From Plasmodium relictum (taxonomy: Eukaryota; Apicomplexa; Aconoidasida; Haemosporida; Plasmodiidae): a stretch of DNA of 64,000 nt. Of the stretch, positions 35,440 through 46,600 are shown piece by piece. Within the stretch, counting starts at the first letter, position 1. The number at the start of each line of letters is the position of its first letter. The notes beneath the pieces are model-generated. The model did no database searches, was not told where the DNA came from, and saw nothing but the letters and a program-made list of their open reading frames with translations. Location of the stretch: positions 558,001 through 622,000 of the forward strand of contig NC_041687.1 in assembly GCF_900005765.1 (NCBI RefSeq), given 5' to 3'. The position numbers and the translations under genes are program-made.

Positions 35440-38400
35440 TTAAAAGTATACTTTTTTCTTTGTTTTCTTTTTTAAATATTCTGACACTTCTATCAATTCA
35501 TTATTCTCATTTTTTATGTAATTGACTACATATATAGGTTTTCTCTTCTTGATATTTTTATTTTCTACACTTATTTTTTTATTGGAATAATTTAATGAAT
35601 TTAAATCTTTACCTATATTAAAAAATTGGTGTAATTCTTTTTCTGATTTCTTTATATCTATATTTTTATCAATTAAATGATTATTTTTCTTATTTAATTT
35701 ATAATTTTTTATATTTTCTTGATTTTTTTCAAGTTGTAATATTACCTTTTTTATATCATTAATATTTTTTATTGCTTCATGATTATTAATATGCCCTATG
35801 TTTCCATTAATATCATTTATTTTGTCTTTAATATTTCTTAAATAATCTTTTATTTTTTCATCTCTATCATTTATTAAATTCTTCATGTCAGTATACATAT
35901 GAGAGAACTTTATTATCATTTCTTCATGTAAAATAGAAAACATGTCTTTTTCATCCATTTTAAAACAGAGTTTTTCTTTTACAATTTTTTCCAGTATCAT
36001 ATTAGTTATATTTTCATTATTTCTGTCTAATAAGTCATTAGCTGTTTTATTTATATTTTCATTATTTTTCTTATTTATATCATCAATTATTTTTTTTATA
36101 TTTTGGTAGTTTTTATTATTTAAACCATCAATTATCTTATTTACATTTTCATTATTTTTGTTACTTATATTATCCATTATCTTATTCATATTTTCATTTA
36201 TTTTATCTGAAATTTTTTTTTCAGTATTTTCATCAATTTTAGTCACTACGTTATTTATTCTTAAAATATAATCACTCAAATTTTTTACAATTAATTCATT
36301 TATATTTATTAATGTACTAGTATTACTTTCAAGAACATCATTCACTTTTTTTTGAAATGTTGAAAATTTATTGACTATAATATCACTTAAATCTTTGCTA
36401 CCTATTTTAAAATTTTTCATCAATTTCATCTCTTTTTGTAGATTATTTGTAAAATTGTTTTTTATTAATATGCTTAAATTTTCATTAGAATTCTTTATAA
36501 GCATTTCATTTTTAATATCATTTTTTTCTATTTCTTTATTTAAATTTAATTTTATATTTTCATGCAACTTATTAATATTTTTTTCTATTTTTTCATTCAA
36601 ATTTAAGTTAATGTGTTTGTAATTTATATTAATTGTTTCTATTATTTCTTCTTTTAATTTTCCTTGAATGTCTTGATTTCTTGTATCAACTTTTTTTTCA
36701 ATTTTCTCATTTAAACTGGTATCAAAATTTTTACTTAAGTCATGCATACTATTTTTTAATTCTTCTTTAATTGTTTTACTAATATTTTCGTGTACTGTAT
36801 CTATTTTGCTTTTTAACTCTTCTTTTAAATTTTCATTAAGAACTTTCTTAATTGAATCAATATCATTTTTTATTTCATTGCAAAGGTTTTTTTTTATACT
36901 ATCTTTTGTTTCGTCCAGCACTTTTTTTATTTCATTATTCGAGTTGAGATTTATATTTTCGTATATTTTTTTAAGTTTGTTTTCTATTTGCTCATTTAAA
37001 CTTCCATCAGTATTCTTGTGTATTATATCAATATTTTTTTCTATTGTACTAATGCTACTTTTTAGTTCTTCATTTAAGTTTTCATTAACGTTTTTGTATA
37101 TTATTTTAATATTTTTTTCAATTTGATCATTTAAATTTTCATCTATATTTCTATTTAGAATATCAATATTTTTTTTTAATTCTTTATTTATATTTTCGTT
37201 TATTTTATTATTCAAAAAATCAACATTTTTAACAACTTCCTTATTTATGTTCTCATTTACCTTACTATTTATATTATTACGAACTATGTCTATTTTTCTT
37301 TTTAATTCTTCATTTATATTTTTAAGTAAATTATCTTGAATATTATTAATATTTTCTATTAACTGAGTGTTTAATTTACTATCTACGTTTTCATTTACTT
37401 TTATATAAATTTTGTCTATATTGTTTTCTATTTCCTTATTTATATTTTCATTCACACTATTACTTAAAAAATCAACATTTTTTGTTATTTCTTCATTTAT
37501 ATTTTTATGAACATTGTCCTTTACACTACTATAAACTATGTCTATATTTTTTTTTATTTCATTATTAATACTTTCATTTATTTTATCATAAATATAATTG
37601 CTATTTAAATCATTAACATTTTTCTCTATAATATGATATAATTTATTTTCAACAAAATTCATAATGTTTTTTTCAATAGCATGTTGAACTTTAGTATCGA
37701 TATTTGTAGATAAATGACTGTCAATTGTATTTTTTATAATCGTTGGAATATCTTTTTGAATAAGATACTTCAGTTTTAAAAGATCATTGTTATTATTAAT
37801 ACCATTTAATGATCCATTTTCACTTCTTTTATATAATGATTCATTGTTTATTTCCTTTTGATTTTTATGATAATTGCTATATATACTTTCATCTTTAGGT
37901 ATAATCTTTTTATTTCTCGATATTAAATCATTGTACTCTTCATTTTCAATATCATTTTTTTTAATGTCAGCATAATCATAATTTAATACTGTCTTATTAT
38001 TTATTATGCTATCATTATACATAGAACTATTTAAATATTGGGTATTTTTATAATTTTTAAGAATTTCTCCATTTTCCTTTTTTTGTTTTTTGTTGTTTCT
38101 CGTTTCTAATATTTCCGATATATTACTGTTTCTAAAATGATTCCCATTTAAATTATGCTCATTTTTATTTTTAATGTCTTTAAGGTATGATGATTTTTCT
38201 GTTAGTTCATTATTTGCATTATCTAAAAAGTCTAACCCTTTTCTTTTTTTTACATTCATATTATTTAATGTGCCAAAAAAATCATTTTCTTCTTCTTTAT
38301 TGTTGTATGCTTTTAACATATTAAAAGTTGTCATGTTTCTATTACAGTAACTTTTTTCTTTTATTATATTTTCATAATTTTCATTTGATAATTTCGTTTT

Positions 38401-38715
38401 GTTATATGTATTTGTATTATTGAAATGAAAAGACTTATTCGGATAATTGTTTGATAAATCTTTTTTAATTTTATCTGTTGTATTAATATAACTGGTCTTC
38501 ATTTCACTTCTTTTCATTAAATATCTTGTGCATTCATCCTTATTATATTTACTTAAGTTTTCCTTGCAATTTTTATTTTTCATTTCTGAAAAAATATTTC
38601 CATTATTATATAAAAAATTATTACTCTTTTTTAGTGTTTCAATTTCATTATTTACTTGTTTACTTAAAGCACCACCACATGTATGATTTTCTTTTGTATC
38701 TTTTTCTATCCACAT
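35440..38715 (-). CDS. Large repetitive coiled-coil protein, 1091 aa, function unknown
   Basis: The ATG at 38715 opens one uninterrupted exon. Residues about 1-330 are Asn/Lys-rich and disordered. From about 330 to 890 there are about 20 degenerate repeats of roughly 30 residues of the type N-x-N-x-E-I/L-K-K-N-I-D-x-I, for example NENINKELKKNIDIL and NENLNEELKSSIS. Their heptad-like spacing of Ile/Leu predicts a very long coiled coil. A basic C-terminus reads KNIKKRKPIYVVNYIKNENN and ends KKKTKKKVYF. No signal peptide, span or enzyme motif is seen. It could be a cytoskeletal, nuclear or spacer protein; I do not recognise it. The final basic part appears non-repetitive and may be the conserved portion. 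Confidence 0.7.
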   Translation of the reverse strand: MWIEKDTKENHTCGGALSKQVNNEIETLKKSNNFLYNNGNIFSEMKNKNCKENLSKYNKDECTRYLMKRSEMKTSYINTTDKIKKDLSNNYPNKSFHFNNTNTYNKTKLSNENYENIIKEKSYCNRNMTTFNMLKAYNNKEEENDFFGTLNNMNVKKRKGLDFLDNANNELTEKSSYLKDIKNKNEHNLNGNHFRNSNISEILETRNNKKQKKENGEILKNYKNTQYLNSSMYNDSIINNKTVLNYDYADIKKNDIENEEYNDLISRNKKIIPKDESIYSNYHKNQKEINNESLYKRSENGSLNGINNNNDLLKLKYLIQKDIPTIIKNTIDSHLSTNIDTKVQHAIEKNIMNFVENKLYHIIEKNVNDLNSNYIYDKINESINNEIKKNIDIVYSSVKDNVHKNINEEITKNVDFLSNSVNENINKEIENNIDKIYIKVNENVDSKLNTQLIENINNIQDNLLKNINEELKRKIDIVRNNINSKVNENINKEVVKNVDFLNNKINENINKELKKNIDILNRNIDENLNDQIEKNIKIIYKNVNENLNEELKSSISTIEKNIDIIHKNTDGSLNEQIENKLKKIYENINLNSNNEIKKVLDETKDSIKKNLCNEIKNDIDSIKKVLNENLKEELKSKIDTVHENISKTIKEELKNSMHDLSKNFDTSLNEKIEKKVDTRNQDIQGKLKEEIIETININYKHINLNLNEKIEKNINKLHENIKLNLNKEIEKNDIKNEMLIKNSNENLSILIKNNFTNNLQKEMKLMKNFKIGSKDLSDIIVNKFSTFQKKVNDVLESNTSTLININELIVKNLSDYILRINNVVTKIDENTEKKISDKINENMNKIMDNISNKNNENVNKIIDGLNNKNYQNIKKIIDDINKKNNENINKTANDLLDRNNENITNMILEKIVKEKLCFKMDEKDMFSILHEEMIIKFSHMYTDMKNLINDRDEKIKDYLRNIKDKINDINGNIGHINNHEAIKNINDIKKVILQLEKNQENIKNYKLNKKNNHLIDKNIDIKKSEKELHQFFNIGKDLNSLNYSNKKISVENKNIKKRKPIYVVNYIKNENNELIEVSEYLKKKTKKKVYF
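36050..37640 (-). repeat. Coiled-coil repeat region (about 90-bp degenerate units)
   Basis: Recurring segments such as ENINKE, NIDIVYKNVNENLNEELK and related forms are spaced about 25-35 residues apart. The units are divergent, so this is an old repeat rather than a recent expansion. Confidence 0.7.
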
Positions 38716-40522
38716 TCTATTTTATTAGTTTTTTTTTATTTTTTTGATATTATTTTTTAAATTGACAAAGTTAGGATATAATATAAAATATTTTTTTATT
38801 ACAATATTTTTTTTTTTTTTAGTGTTGTATAACTTATTTCAAAAAAAATTTTAATATATTTAATTCTTCATTATTGTTAACTTGATTTATTTCTTGTCTA
38901 TATGCATTTGTTGTAATTTATATTTTTTTTCTTCACTTTTAAATTAATATATTCTATAAAAAGAAATAATATATGTAATTTGACAAAAATAAAAAAAAAA
39001 AAAAAAGAAAAAAAATTAGGTTTTTTTCTTTTTATTTTTTTAAATAAAAATAATTTAAAAAAAAAGAAAATTTTAATAAAAAGTACAAAAAATTTTAATC
39101 TACAAAAAAAATTAAAATCTATAAAAAAAGTTATACAAAAAAATTATAATCTATAAAAACAGAACACAGAATTAAATAAAATTATGTCTAATTACAAAAC
39201 TAAATTATAAAACATAAATAAAAATTAATTTACAAAATATGTTACAAAAAAAAAAAAAAAAAAAAAACAAAAATGTCGTAAATCGATATAGTGTAAAAAA
39301 ATTGAAGCCAAAAATAGAAGTATATAACTTTTTTTAGTGAAAAACTATACATAAAAATAGTCCTTAAGAAAGTAGATATTTTTTTCTTTATTTCTTCAAT
39401 GAAACAAGAGAAAATAAACGAAAAAATAAACGAAAAAATAAATATAAATATAATGTAATAGAATATATTAAGTAAATTGAAAAATAATTAGATGCCCGAG
39501 ACAACTTTACAAAAATCAAAATTAATTTTTTTAAATGTAATTTACAAGAAAAAAAATTCTTTATATTTTAATAGAAAATAATTAAATTTTTTAAAAGTTA
39601 TTAATAATATTTTATCTTAATTTATTTTATTTTTTTACTAATAATAGAGTAACATCATAAATCTAATAAATTTGTGTATATACATATTTTTAAATAAATA
39701 GATATCATTTTATTAGTACTTTTTTATATTTTTTTACTTCCTATACACACAATTATTTTATTAAAAAAAAAAAAAAATTAGGAATATAAATGCAAATATT
39801 TTATTTCATCCATATCACCTTTTAATATTTTTTTTGATAATAAATTTCTTTCAAACAAATTTAAGAACTAAAAAAAAAAGGAAATTTGTTTTAATATAAT
39901 AATAGCATAACATTATTAACTTTAATATTATCAACATAAACATAAATAATTCAGTCTGATAGTATCTTGGAATTAAAGAGGCTCGTATTAATTTTTTTTT
40001 TTTTAATTTATTTATAATTATTTACAAAATTTTCATTTTATTATATTTTCTTTTTTTTCTGATTATGAAAAGTATTTTTCGATTATCTTAAATATTTTAT
40101 TTCTCAAAATTATAATAATTTAATTTTAAAGAAGTATAATGAAATTTTAGAATAAAAAAATAAAAGTTTAGAGAATTATTGTAATATTTAATATAATGAA
40201 ATTAACATATAAAAAATGATATCATATATATATAAAAAAAGATACATTTTTTTCTAATATTTCTAACAAAATTTTTATATTCCTTCATCAATTTTTTTTT
40301 TTATTTTAATAAAATAATAAAATGTTTATATTTGGCTATACTTAAATTGTCTTCTGGATTTTATTAATTTTTTTTTCTTTTTAGTGAGAAGTTCGAAATA
40401 ATGTATTTAAACAAAATAAAAATATTTTATGTATTCACTTAAACTAATTTGAATAAAAAAAAAAAATAGAAGAAAAAATTTACATAAAAAGAGAGAATAT
40501 AAAAATTGAAAATAATAAAGTG
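38716..40522. other. 1.8-kb divergent intergenic region
   Basis: This lies between the start of the coiled-coil gene (-) and the two-ORF unit (+). It contains A20-type runs near 39246-39268, repeated AAATAAACGAA near 39410-39445, and two short less A/T-rich islets near 39491-39512 and 39950-39990 (see findings). No ORF or known RNA was recognised. Confidence 0.5.
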
Positions 40523-40759
40523 ATGTTTATACATAACAAAAAAAATTCAGACGATTGTATTTTTTGTCGTATTACAGGAACCTTAATATTCGGAAGTGTA
40601 TCTTCTTATTCTTTTTTAAAATTTTTACAAGCAGAAAAAAAAAGTGGTGATAAAAAATTTTTTGGTTTTATATCTCTTTGTTTTAGCTTTTTAGCTTTAT
40701 ATAGAGCAATAACTCCAGCGAAATCTCTTTTAAATAAAGTAGATGAAAATGTTAAATAA
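40523..40759 (+). CDS. DUF4536 / DMAC1 (TMEM261)-like small membrane protein, 78 aa
   Basis: The protein runs from the ATG at 40523; a GTG one codon earlier is ignored. Residues 11-31 read DDCIFCRITGTLIFGSVSSY, the C-x-x-C-R-x-x-G-x-x-x-x-G signature of the short DUF4536 family. A second hydrophobic helix is GFISLCFSFLALYRAIT. In animals the family member DMAC1 helps assemble the distal membrane arm of mitochondrial complex I. Plasmodium lacks complex I, so the role here must differ, perhaps another inner-membrane complex (inference). The stop codon overlaps the start of the next ORF by 17 bases, which is very unusual in this genome. Confidence 0.65.
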   Translation: MFIHNKKNSDDCIFCRITGTLIFGSVSSYSFLKFLQAEKKSGDKKFFGFISLCFSFLALYRAITPAKSLLNKVDENVK

Positions 40760-41090
40760 TAAAAGTGAAAGTATGAGTTTCAAAGAATCAATAAATAACA
40801 ATGAAAATAATATGAGTGAGCATTTGAACAATTTTTGTAAATCCTTTAATAATTCAGCAATATCATTGGAAACTAATAAAAAAACTATTCCACTTAACAT
40901 CAACGATGCTCTTAATTCCGAATCAAAAGGAGAAAACTTAGAAAATTACGTTGAAAACATGCTTAACGAATTAAAAAATAAAATGCAAAATCTATCAAAT
41001 AACTTATTAAGTAAAGTAGATAACATGGAAAAATCTTTAGAAGACTTAGAAAATGTAATGATTGATTTTACAAATAAGAGTAACGATTAA
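40743..41090 (+). CDS. HSBP1-like coiled-coil protein, about 115 aa
   Basis: The ORF starts inside the end of the DUF4536-like ORF in another frame (ATG 40743). Alternative starts are the ATGs at 40773 or 40813. The C-terminal 50 residues, NYVENMLNELKNKMQNLSNN then LLSKVDNMEKSLEDLE, align with heat-shock-factor-binding protein 1 (V-V-Q-T-L-L-Q-Q-M-Q-D-K-F-Q-T-M-S-D-Q-I, then I-G-R-I-D-D-M-x-x-x-I-D-D-L-E). HSBP1 forms trimeric coiled coils; roles in WASH-complex assembly and heat-shock regulation are reported in animals. The Asn/Ser-rich N-terminal 55 residues are not conserved. No promoter space separates it from the upstream ORF. Confidence 0.65.
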   Translation: MKMLNNKSESMSFKESINNNENNMSEHLNNFCKSFNNSAISLETNKKTIPLNINDALNSESKGENLENYVENMLNELKNKMQNLSNNLLSKVDNMEKSLEDLENVMIDFTNKSND

Positions 41091-42100
41091 ATTATTTAAA
41101 AATTTTTAAATTTCTTATAATTTTTTTTTTTTTTTTCATTAAATTTCAACGAAGAATAAAAGCTTTTTTCAGCACTTATATGTTTACTAAAAATATTTAT
41201 TTGTTATTTAAAATTTTTTTTTTTTTAATTTTTTTAAAAGTGTGTGGATAGTATTGTATAATGTATTAATAAAATGAAAAAAAAAAATTTTAAACCTTTA
41301 TTTTTTTATTGTAAAAAAAAAAAAATAAAGTATATAGTTTTTAACATACTTCAATATTGTTTTTACATTTCTAAGAATTTCAACAAAAATTAAAATAACA
41401 AAACGTTAATTATATAAAAGTAAAATATAGAAAATAAAATTTTAAATTAAAAAAGTTACATTTTTATTTATTTCATTAAAAAATAATATACTAAATAATT
41501 TTAACTGTAAAAAAATAATTTTTTTTTTTTTTTTCGAGTATTTCCTCAATTGATAGTAATTAGTGTGTATATATATCTTTATAAATATATACTTTTGTGC
41601 CTTTTTTTTTTTTTTTTTTTTTTTTTGGTTTATTATTTAAATATACTATTTTTATGATTCTTCTATTCTCTTTTTAAAAATTAAAGCATAAATATTAAGT
41701 ATGTATATATATATATATATATATTATTTCATTAAGTTTAATAAAATTTTAAAAATATTATTACATAAAAATATATTGTCAATAAAAAAAATATGTATTG
41801 TATATGTAATATCATTTTATATTTTATTTTTTTCATTTAAATTTTTAAAATTTTGATATTTATGTTTGAAGAATAAAATTTTGCTATTGATTATATAATT
41901 TTCCTCCGTCTTTGATAATATTTTTAATGAACAACAAACATTAAAAAATAAAAAAAAATACAATATTTGAAAGAATAAAAAAAGACAATTTCTTTATAAA
42001 TTATTGAGCATTATTTTTTTGAAAAATATATTAATAATTCTAAAATTTTTCATTATTATTTTATTATAAAATTATTTTTTTTTTTTTTTTTGTAATAATT
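41091..42100. other. Intergenic region, HSBP1-like to DHHC gene
   Basis: About 1 kb of A/T-rich DNA with T20-type runs near 41602-41626 and a TA tract near 41705-41724. Nothing else was recognised. Confidence 0.55.
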
Positions 42101-43535
42101 ATGAATAAACGTATATTTACTTTAAGAGATGATACAAGATCAAAAGAAGCTCATGAATTTGTTCGTAAAAATGGGTTTACACTACCACTACAAATTTTTC
42201 AATTGATGTCTTTTTTAATTTATGTAATAATAATTGCATTAATTATTTTAATTACAGCATTTAATACAGATACCATTTATATATTTTTTTATATATTTTT
42301 TGGTGTTCTAATAATTACAATTTTTGTATTATCTTACGTTGTAACAAAAATAAATCCAATTGATCCCTTGTCATTTAAATATATAAATAATAAAATAAAT
42401 GACGAAGAGGTTAAGAATTTATATCATTGTGATATATGTGGATTTGTAGAAGCCAAAAGTAAGCATTGTAAAGTATGCAACAAATGTGTTTCCGTTTTTG
42501 ATCATCATTGTATGTGGGTTAATAATTGTATAGGAAAAAAAAATTATAAGTAAAAAAAAAATATATATATATTTAGAAAATTGAACAATTGTTAACCATT
42601 TTCTTTTTTTAATGATGAATATACACTTACAAATAATTATATTTTTATGTAATTAAAAAAAAATTTAATTATAAAAAGTTAATAAGAAATTTTTTTTTTA
42701 TAATTTAGATATTTCGTAGGACTATTAACAGTTTTAACAATTTTTAATTGTTTCGTTTTTGTGTTTTGTATAATTTATTTTATTAATTCTCTAAAATATG
42801 ATTTTATAAAAGACAGATGGAAAAATGTAACAAAAAAAAATTCTAAAAAAGAAATTCTAAAAAAAAAATTCCTTTCATATTTTTTTTTTTTTTTTTTTTT
42901 AGTCTTATGGATCCTATAATGATATATTATTTTATATTTTATTATGCTCACTTTTTATATTAAATGGAACAGTTTTTATTTTAGTGATACAACTTTTTGG
43001 ATTACATATTTTTTTAATTTCAAAAAAGATGACAACCTATGAATATATCCTTAATAGAGCTCATCAAGTAACAAAGAAAATTTACATTTAAATATATATA
43101 CATATATATATTTTTATTTATATGTATATTTATATATATGTATTTATATACATTCATAATTTAAATATATTCTTTTTTAGTCTGAAAGAAAAGAAAAGAA
43201 GACAGTTAAAACATTTTTTGAATGGATAATTATAGATAAAAAGTATATATATAAAAAAAAAGAAAAATTTAAATAAGAATATATAACTATGAAAAAATAA
43301 TAATAAATCTTATTTATATATATATCTTCAAAATATATATATATTTTTTTTACTTTTTCAGGCGCTTGAAAAGATCAAAAAATAAAAATCAAGTATAATA
43401 ATTTAATAAAAATTACTTTTATATATTATTATTTTTTTTTTTAATTATATCAAATATAAAAAATTCAATTAAATAAATTGTTTATAGGATATAGAAAATC
43501 AAGAAATTGAAAGAGATATGACTATAAAAAATTAA
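42101..43535 (+). CDS. DHHC-type protein S-acyltransferase (palmitoyltransferase)
   Basis: Six exons: 42101-42549, 42709-42826, 42903-43067, 43181-43242, 43362-43392 and 43488-43535. All are phase-consistent and encode 290 residues. Two spans (about 33-54 and 58-82) precede the Cys-rich domain [20 protein letters not shown] (110-129) and the catalytic DHHC at 134-137 ([13 protein letters not shown]). Two more spans follow, with the TTYE motif just after span 4 (family TTxE). Four spans with DHHC on the loop between spans 2 and 3 is the standard topology. The active Cys137 takes palmitate from palmitoyl-CoA and passes it to substrates. The protein is short, with a lysine-rich cytosolic tail. 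From position, this may correspond to P. falciparum DHHC11 (memory only). Confidence 0.92.
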
Positions 43536-43686
43536 GAAGAATTAAGAACAAAAAAAAAAAAAGAGATATGTAAATATAAAATTCATTATTAGATTCAAAA
43601 TTTTTTTATATATCCTTAAGGCATAAAAAATATAAAATCATAAGTATATATATATATTTTTTTTTTTAATTAAATTTGTAAATGAA

Positions 43687-46600
43687 TTATTTAAATTCTT
43701 GTAGTTGTAAATCGTCTGCTTGTTTTATAACCTCTATTCCGTAATCTTTGTCTTTAATTTTTGTTTCTATAAAACTTAATCTTTTTGTTAAATTATCTAA
43801 AACAGTTGATATAGTGTCATTTTTTGTAGTTATAATTTCATTTTGTAACTTTAACTTTTTATTTTCTTCTATTAACTTTAAATTACTTGAATTTGAATTT
43901 TCTAAATCTTTTAAATTTGCTATCTCATCTTTTAATCCATCAACGTATTCTTTATATAATTTTGTTTGTTCATTTATTTGTTCTTGTAAACGTTTAATAA
44001 TATTTACATTTTTTAAATTTAATTCTCTTTCTTTTTCAGTTACTTCCATTAAATTTTTATTAATATTTTCAAGATTTTTTAATTTGTCTGTTAATTTTTT
44101 TTGTTCATCATTTTTTAAATGCACATTTTCACTGATAAGTTCATCATATTTATTCTGTAAGACGTGCATTTCATTTTTAATTTGGGTAATATTTTCATTC
44201 AATTTTTTGTTTTCATCACTCAATTCTTTGTTTTCATCATTCAATTCTTTGTTTTTGTTATTAAATTCAGCATTAACGTTACTTATGTTTTCAAAATGTT
44301 CTTTTAATTCTTTTTCCTTGCTTAAACTTTCTAATAGTTCTTTATTCTTATTTTTTAGTTCATTAAAATCATTCATTAATTTTTCGTAATCCTCCTTCAT
44401 TTCCTTTTCCTTAATTACATAATTTTTTTTTATTTCCATAATTTTTTCTTCATTTTCTTTTGTTGATAAACTAGATTGTCTTTCTAATTGTTTCTTTATT
44501 TTTTCATTATTCTCTAATAAATTTTCATAATTTTTTAATAAATCTTTTTTTTCCTTATCAAAATCTTCTTTCTTCTTATCAAATTCTTCATTCAGTTCTT
44601 TAATTTTTTTTTCAACGATTTCTTCTGTTTGATTCTCAAGTACCTTAATCATATCTTCATATTCACTTATTTTTTGTATATTTTCTTCATATTTTTTAGT
44701 TAAATCCTTGTTACTTGAATTTGCTTTATCTAGTAAATCATTGTATTCCTTCTTTCTTGCTTCATACTCTTCATTTATTTGCTCATATAATTTAATATAA
44801 TTATCAACCTTCTTTTCAGATTCATTTCTTATTCTTTCGATTTCTTCTTCTAATATCTCTGCAAATTTTTCTCTAATTTCTTCCGACTAAAAAAAACAAA
44901 AAAAAAAGTGCATATTAAAAGGTAAGGAAATAAAAAAAATGTATATATATGTGAGCTTAAAAGAGCTATATAAATGTAAAAGTAGCCAATAAAAAAAAAA
45001 ACTTTAATAAAAACAAAAACATAAATAAATATATATGCATACAGTTAAAAAATATGCATATTAAATAAATAGAACATATGTATATAACCTCTTTTGTATG
45101 CTCTTCTATAAGTTTTTGCATTTCTTTTTCTAATTTTGAATTTTGTTCATTTAATATTACGATATTTTTTTTATAGATATCATCGCTATTTTTTAAATTA
45201 TCTTCTAAATTCTTATTTCTATTTAAAATGTTTATTTTTTCTTCATTTAATAATGATAAATTTATTTCAAGTTCTTTTTTTTGCTTATTTAATAGTTTTG
45301 TTTCAATATCTAATTTATCAATTTTATCATTTAAAATTTTTATTTCTTTACTCTTTTCTAACTCTATATTTTCTCTTAATTCTTGTCTTTGTTCATTTAA
45401 CATCTTTTCTAGTTCATTTTTTTGCAACATTAACTTTTCCTCATAAATATGAACTAACCTTTTCTCTTCATCTTTTAATTTTTCATAATTATCTTTTTCT
45501 TTTTCGGCAATTATCTGCTCAATTTTCATTTCGTAATTATTGTTTAATTCTTCTTTCAATTTATTTATTTCTTCATTATAATTACTTTCTAATTGCTTCT
45601 GAATTCTTTCAATATCTCTGTTCTTATCATTTATTAATTTTTTTTCCATATTTTTTAGATCTTCATTTTTTAAATTTAATTCATTCCTCAATGATTCGAT
45701 TTCTTTATTTTTTATTAATTCATATTCCTCTTTTATGCTTTCAATTTTTTTATTTTCTTCTTCGAGCAAATTTCTTGTAATTTTCTCTAGATTTTCATTC
45801 ATTATTTTATCACTTTCTTCTTTTAATTTAAAAATTTCTTCATTTTTCATTTGCTCCATGTTAGATTTTAGCATTTCCAACTCATTATTCTTTTCAATAA
45901 TTAAATTATTTATAAATATATTTTTGCTTTTTTCCATTTTTTCTTTGTATTTTTCCAACTTTGAGTTAAAATTATTCTGAACTAATTCTTTTACTTTTTC
46001 GACTTCTTCTTTTTTCTCTTCCTCATACTTTATTTTAAATTCTTCTTTAATCTTATTTATTTCTTTTTCCAAGGTATTTTTCATAATTTCACACTTTTGT
46101 TTTTCTAAATTTTCAATTTCTTTTTTTTTTTTTTTCTCAAACTTTTCTTTCATAATAGAAATTTCTTTCTTTGTATCTAATTCAATTTTTTTTAATTCTT
46201 CTTTTAATAACATTTCTTGTTTTTTTAAATTTTCTAAATGTTTTTGATTATTCATTTTTTCCATATTTAAATATTTCTCTTTTTTTATAATTATTTCTTT
46301 ATAATGTTTTTCTTTTTTTTTAAATACATAATTTTTTTTTTTCTGTTTTTCTTCTAATTCTTTTATGGCTTTTAAAAATTTACTTTCTCTATCTTTATAA
46401 ATAGTAATAATTTCCTCGCTTTTAATTTTTAATTCCTTCAAAGTGTTAAATGAATTAATAAATCCTTCTATTTCATTTTTAATTTTTTTGTTTTTAATAT
46501 TTATAACATATAAAATATTGTTAAGTTCATTTTCTTGTATCTCCATTTCATCCTTTATATATATATTATTTTCTTCCTCTTCACTTTTTAACTCATTTAA

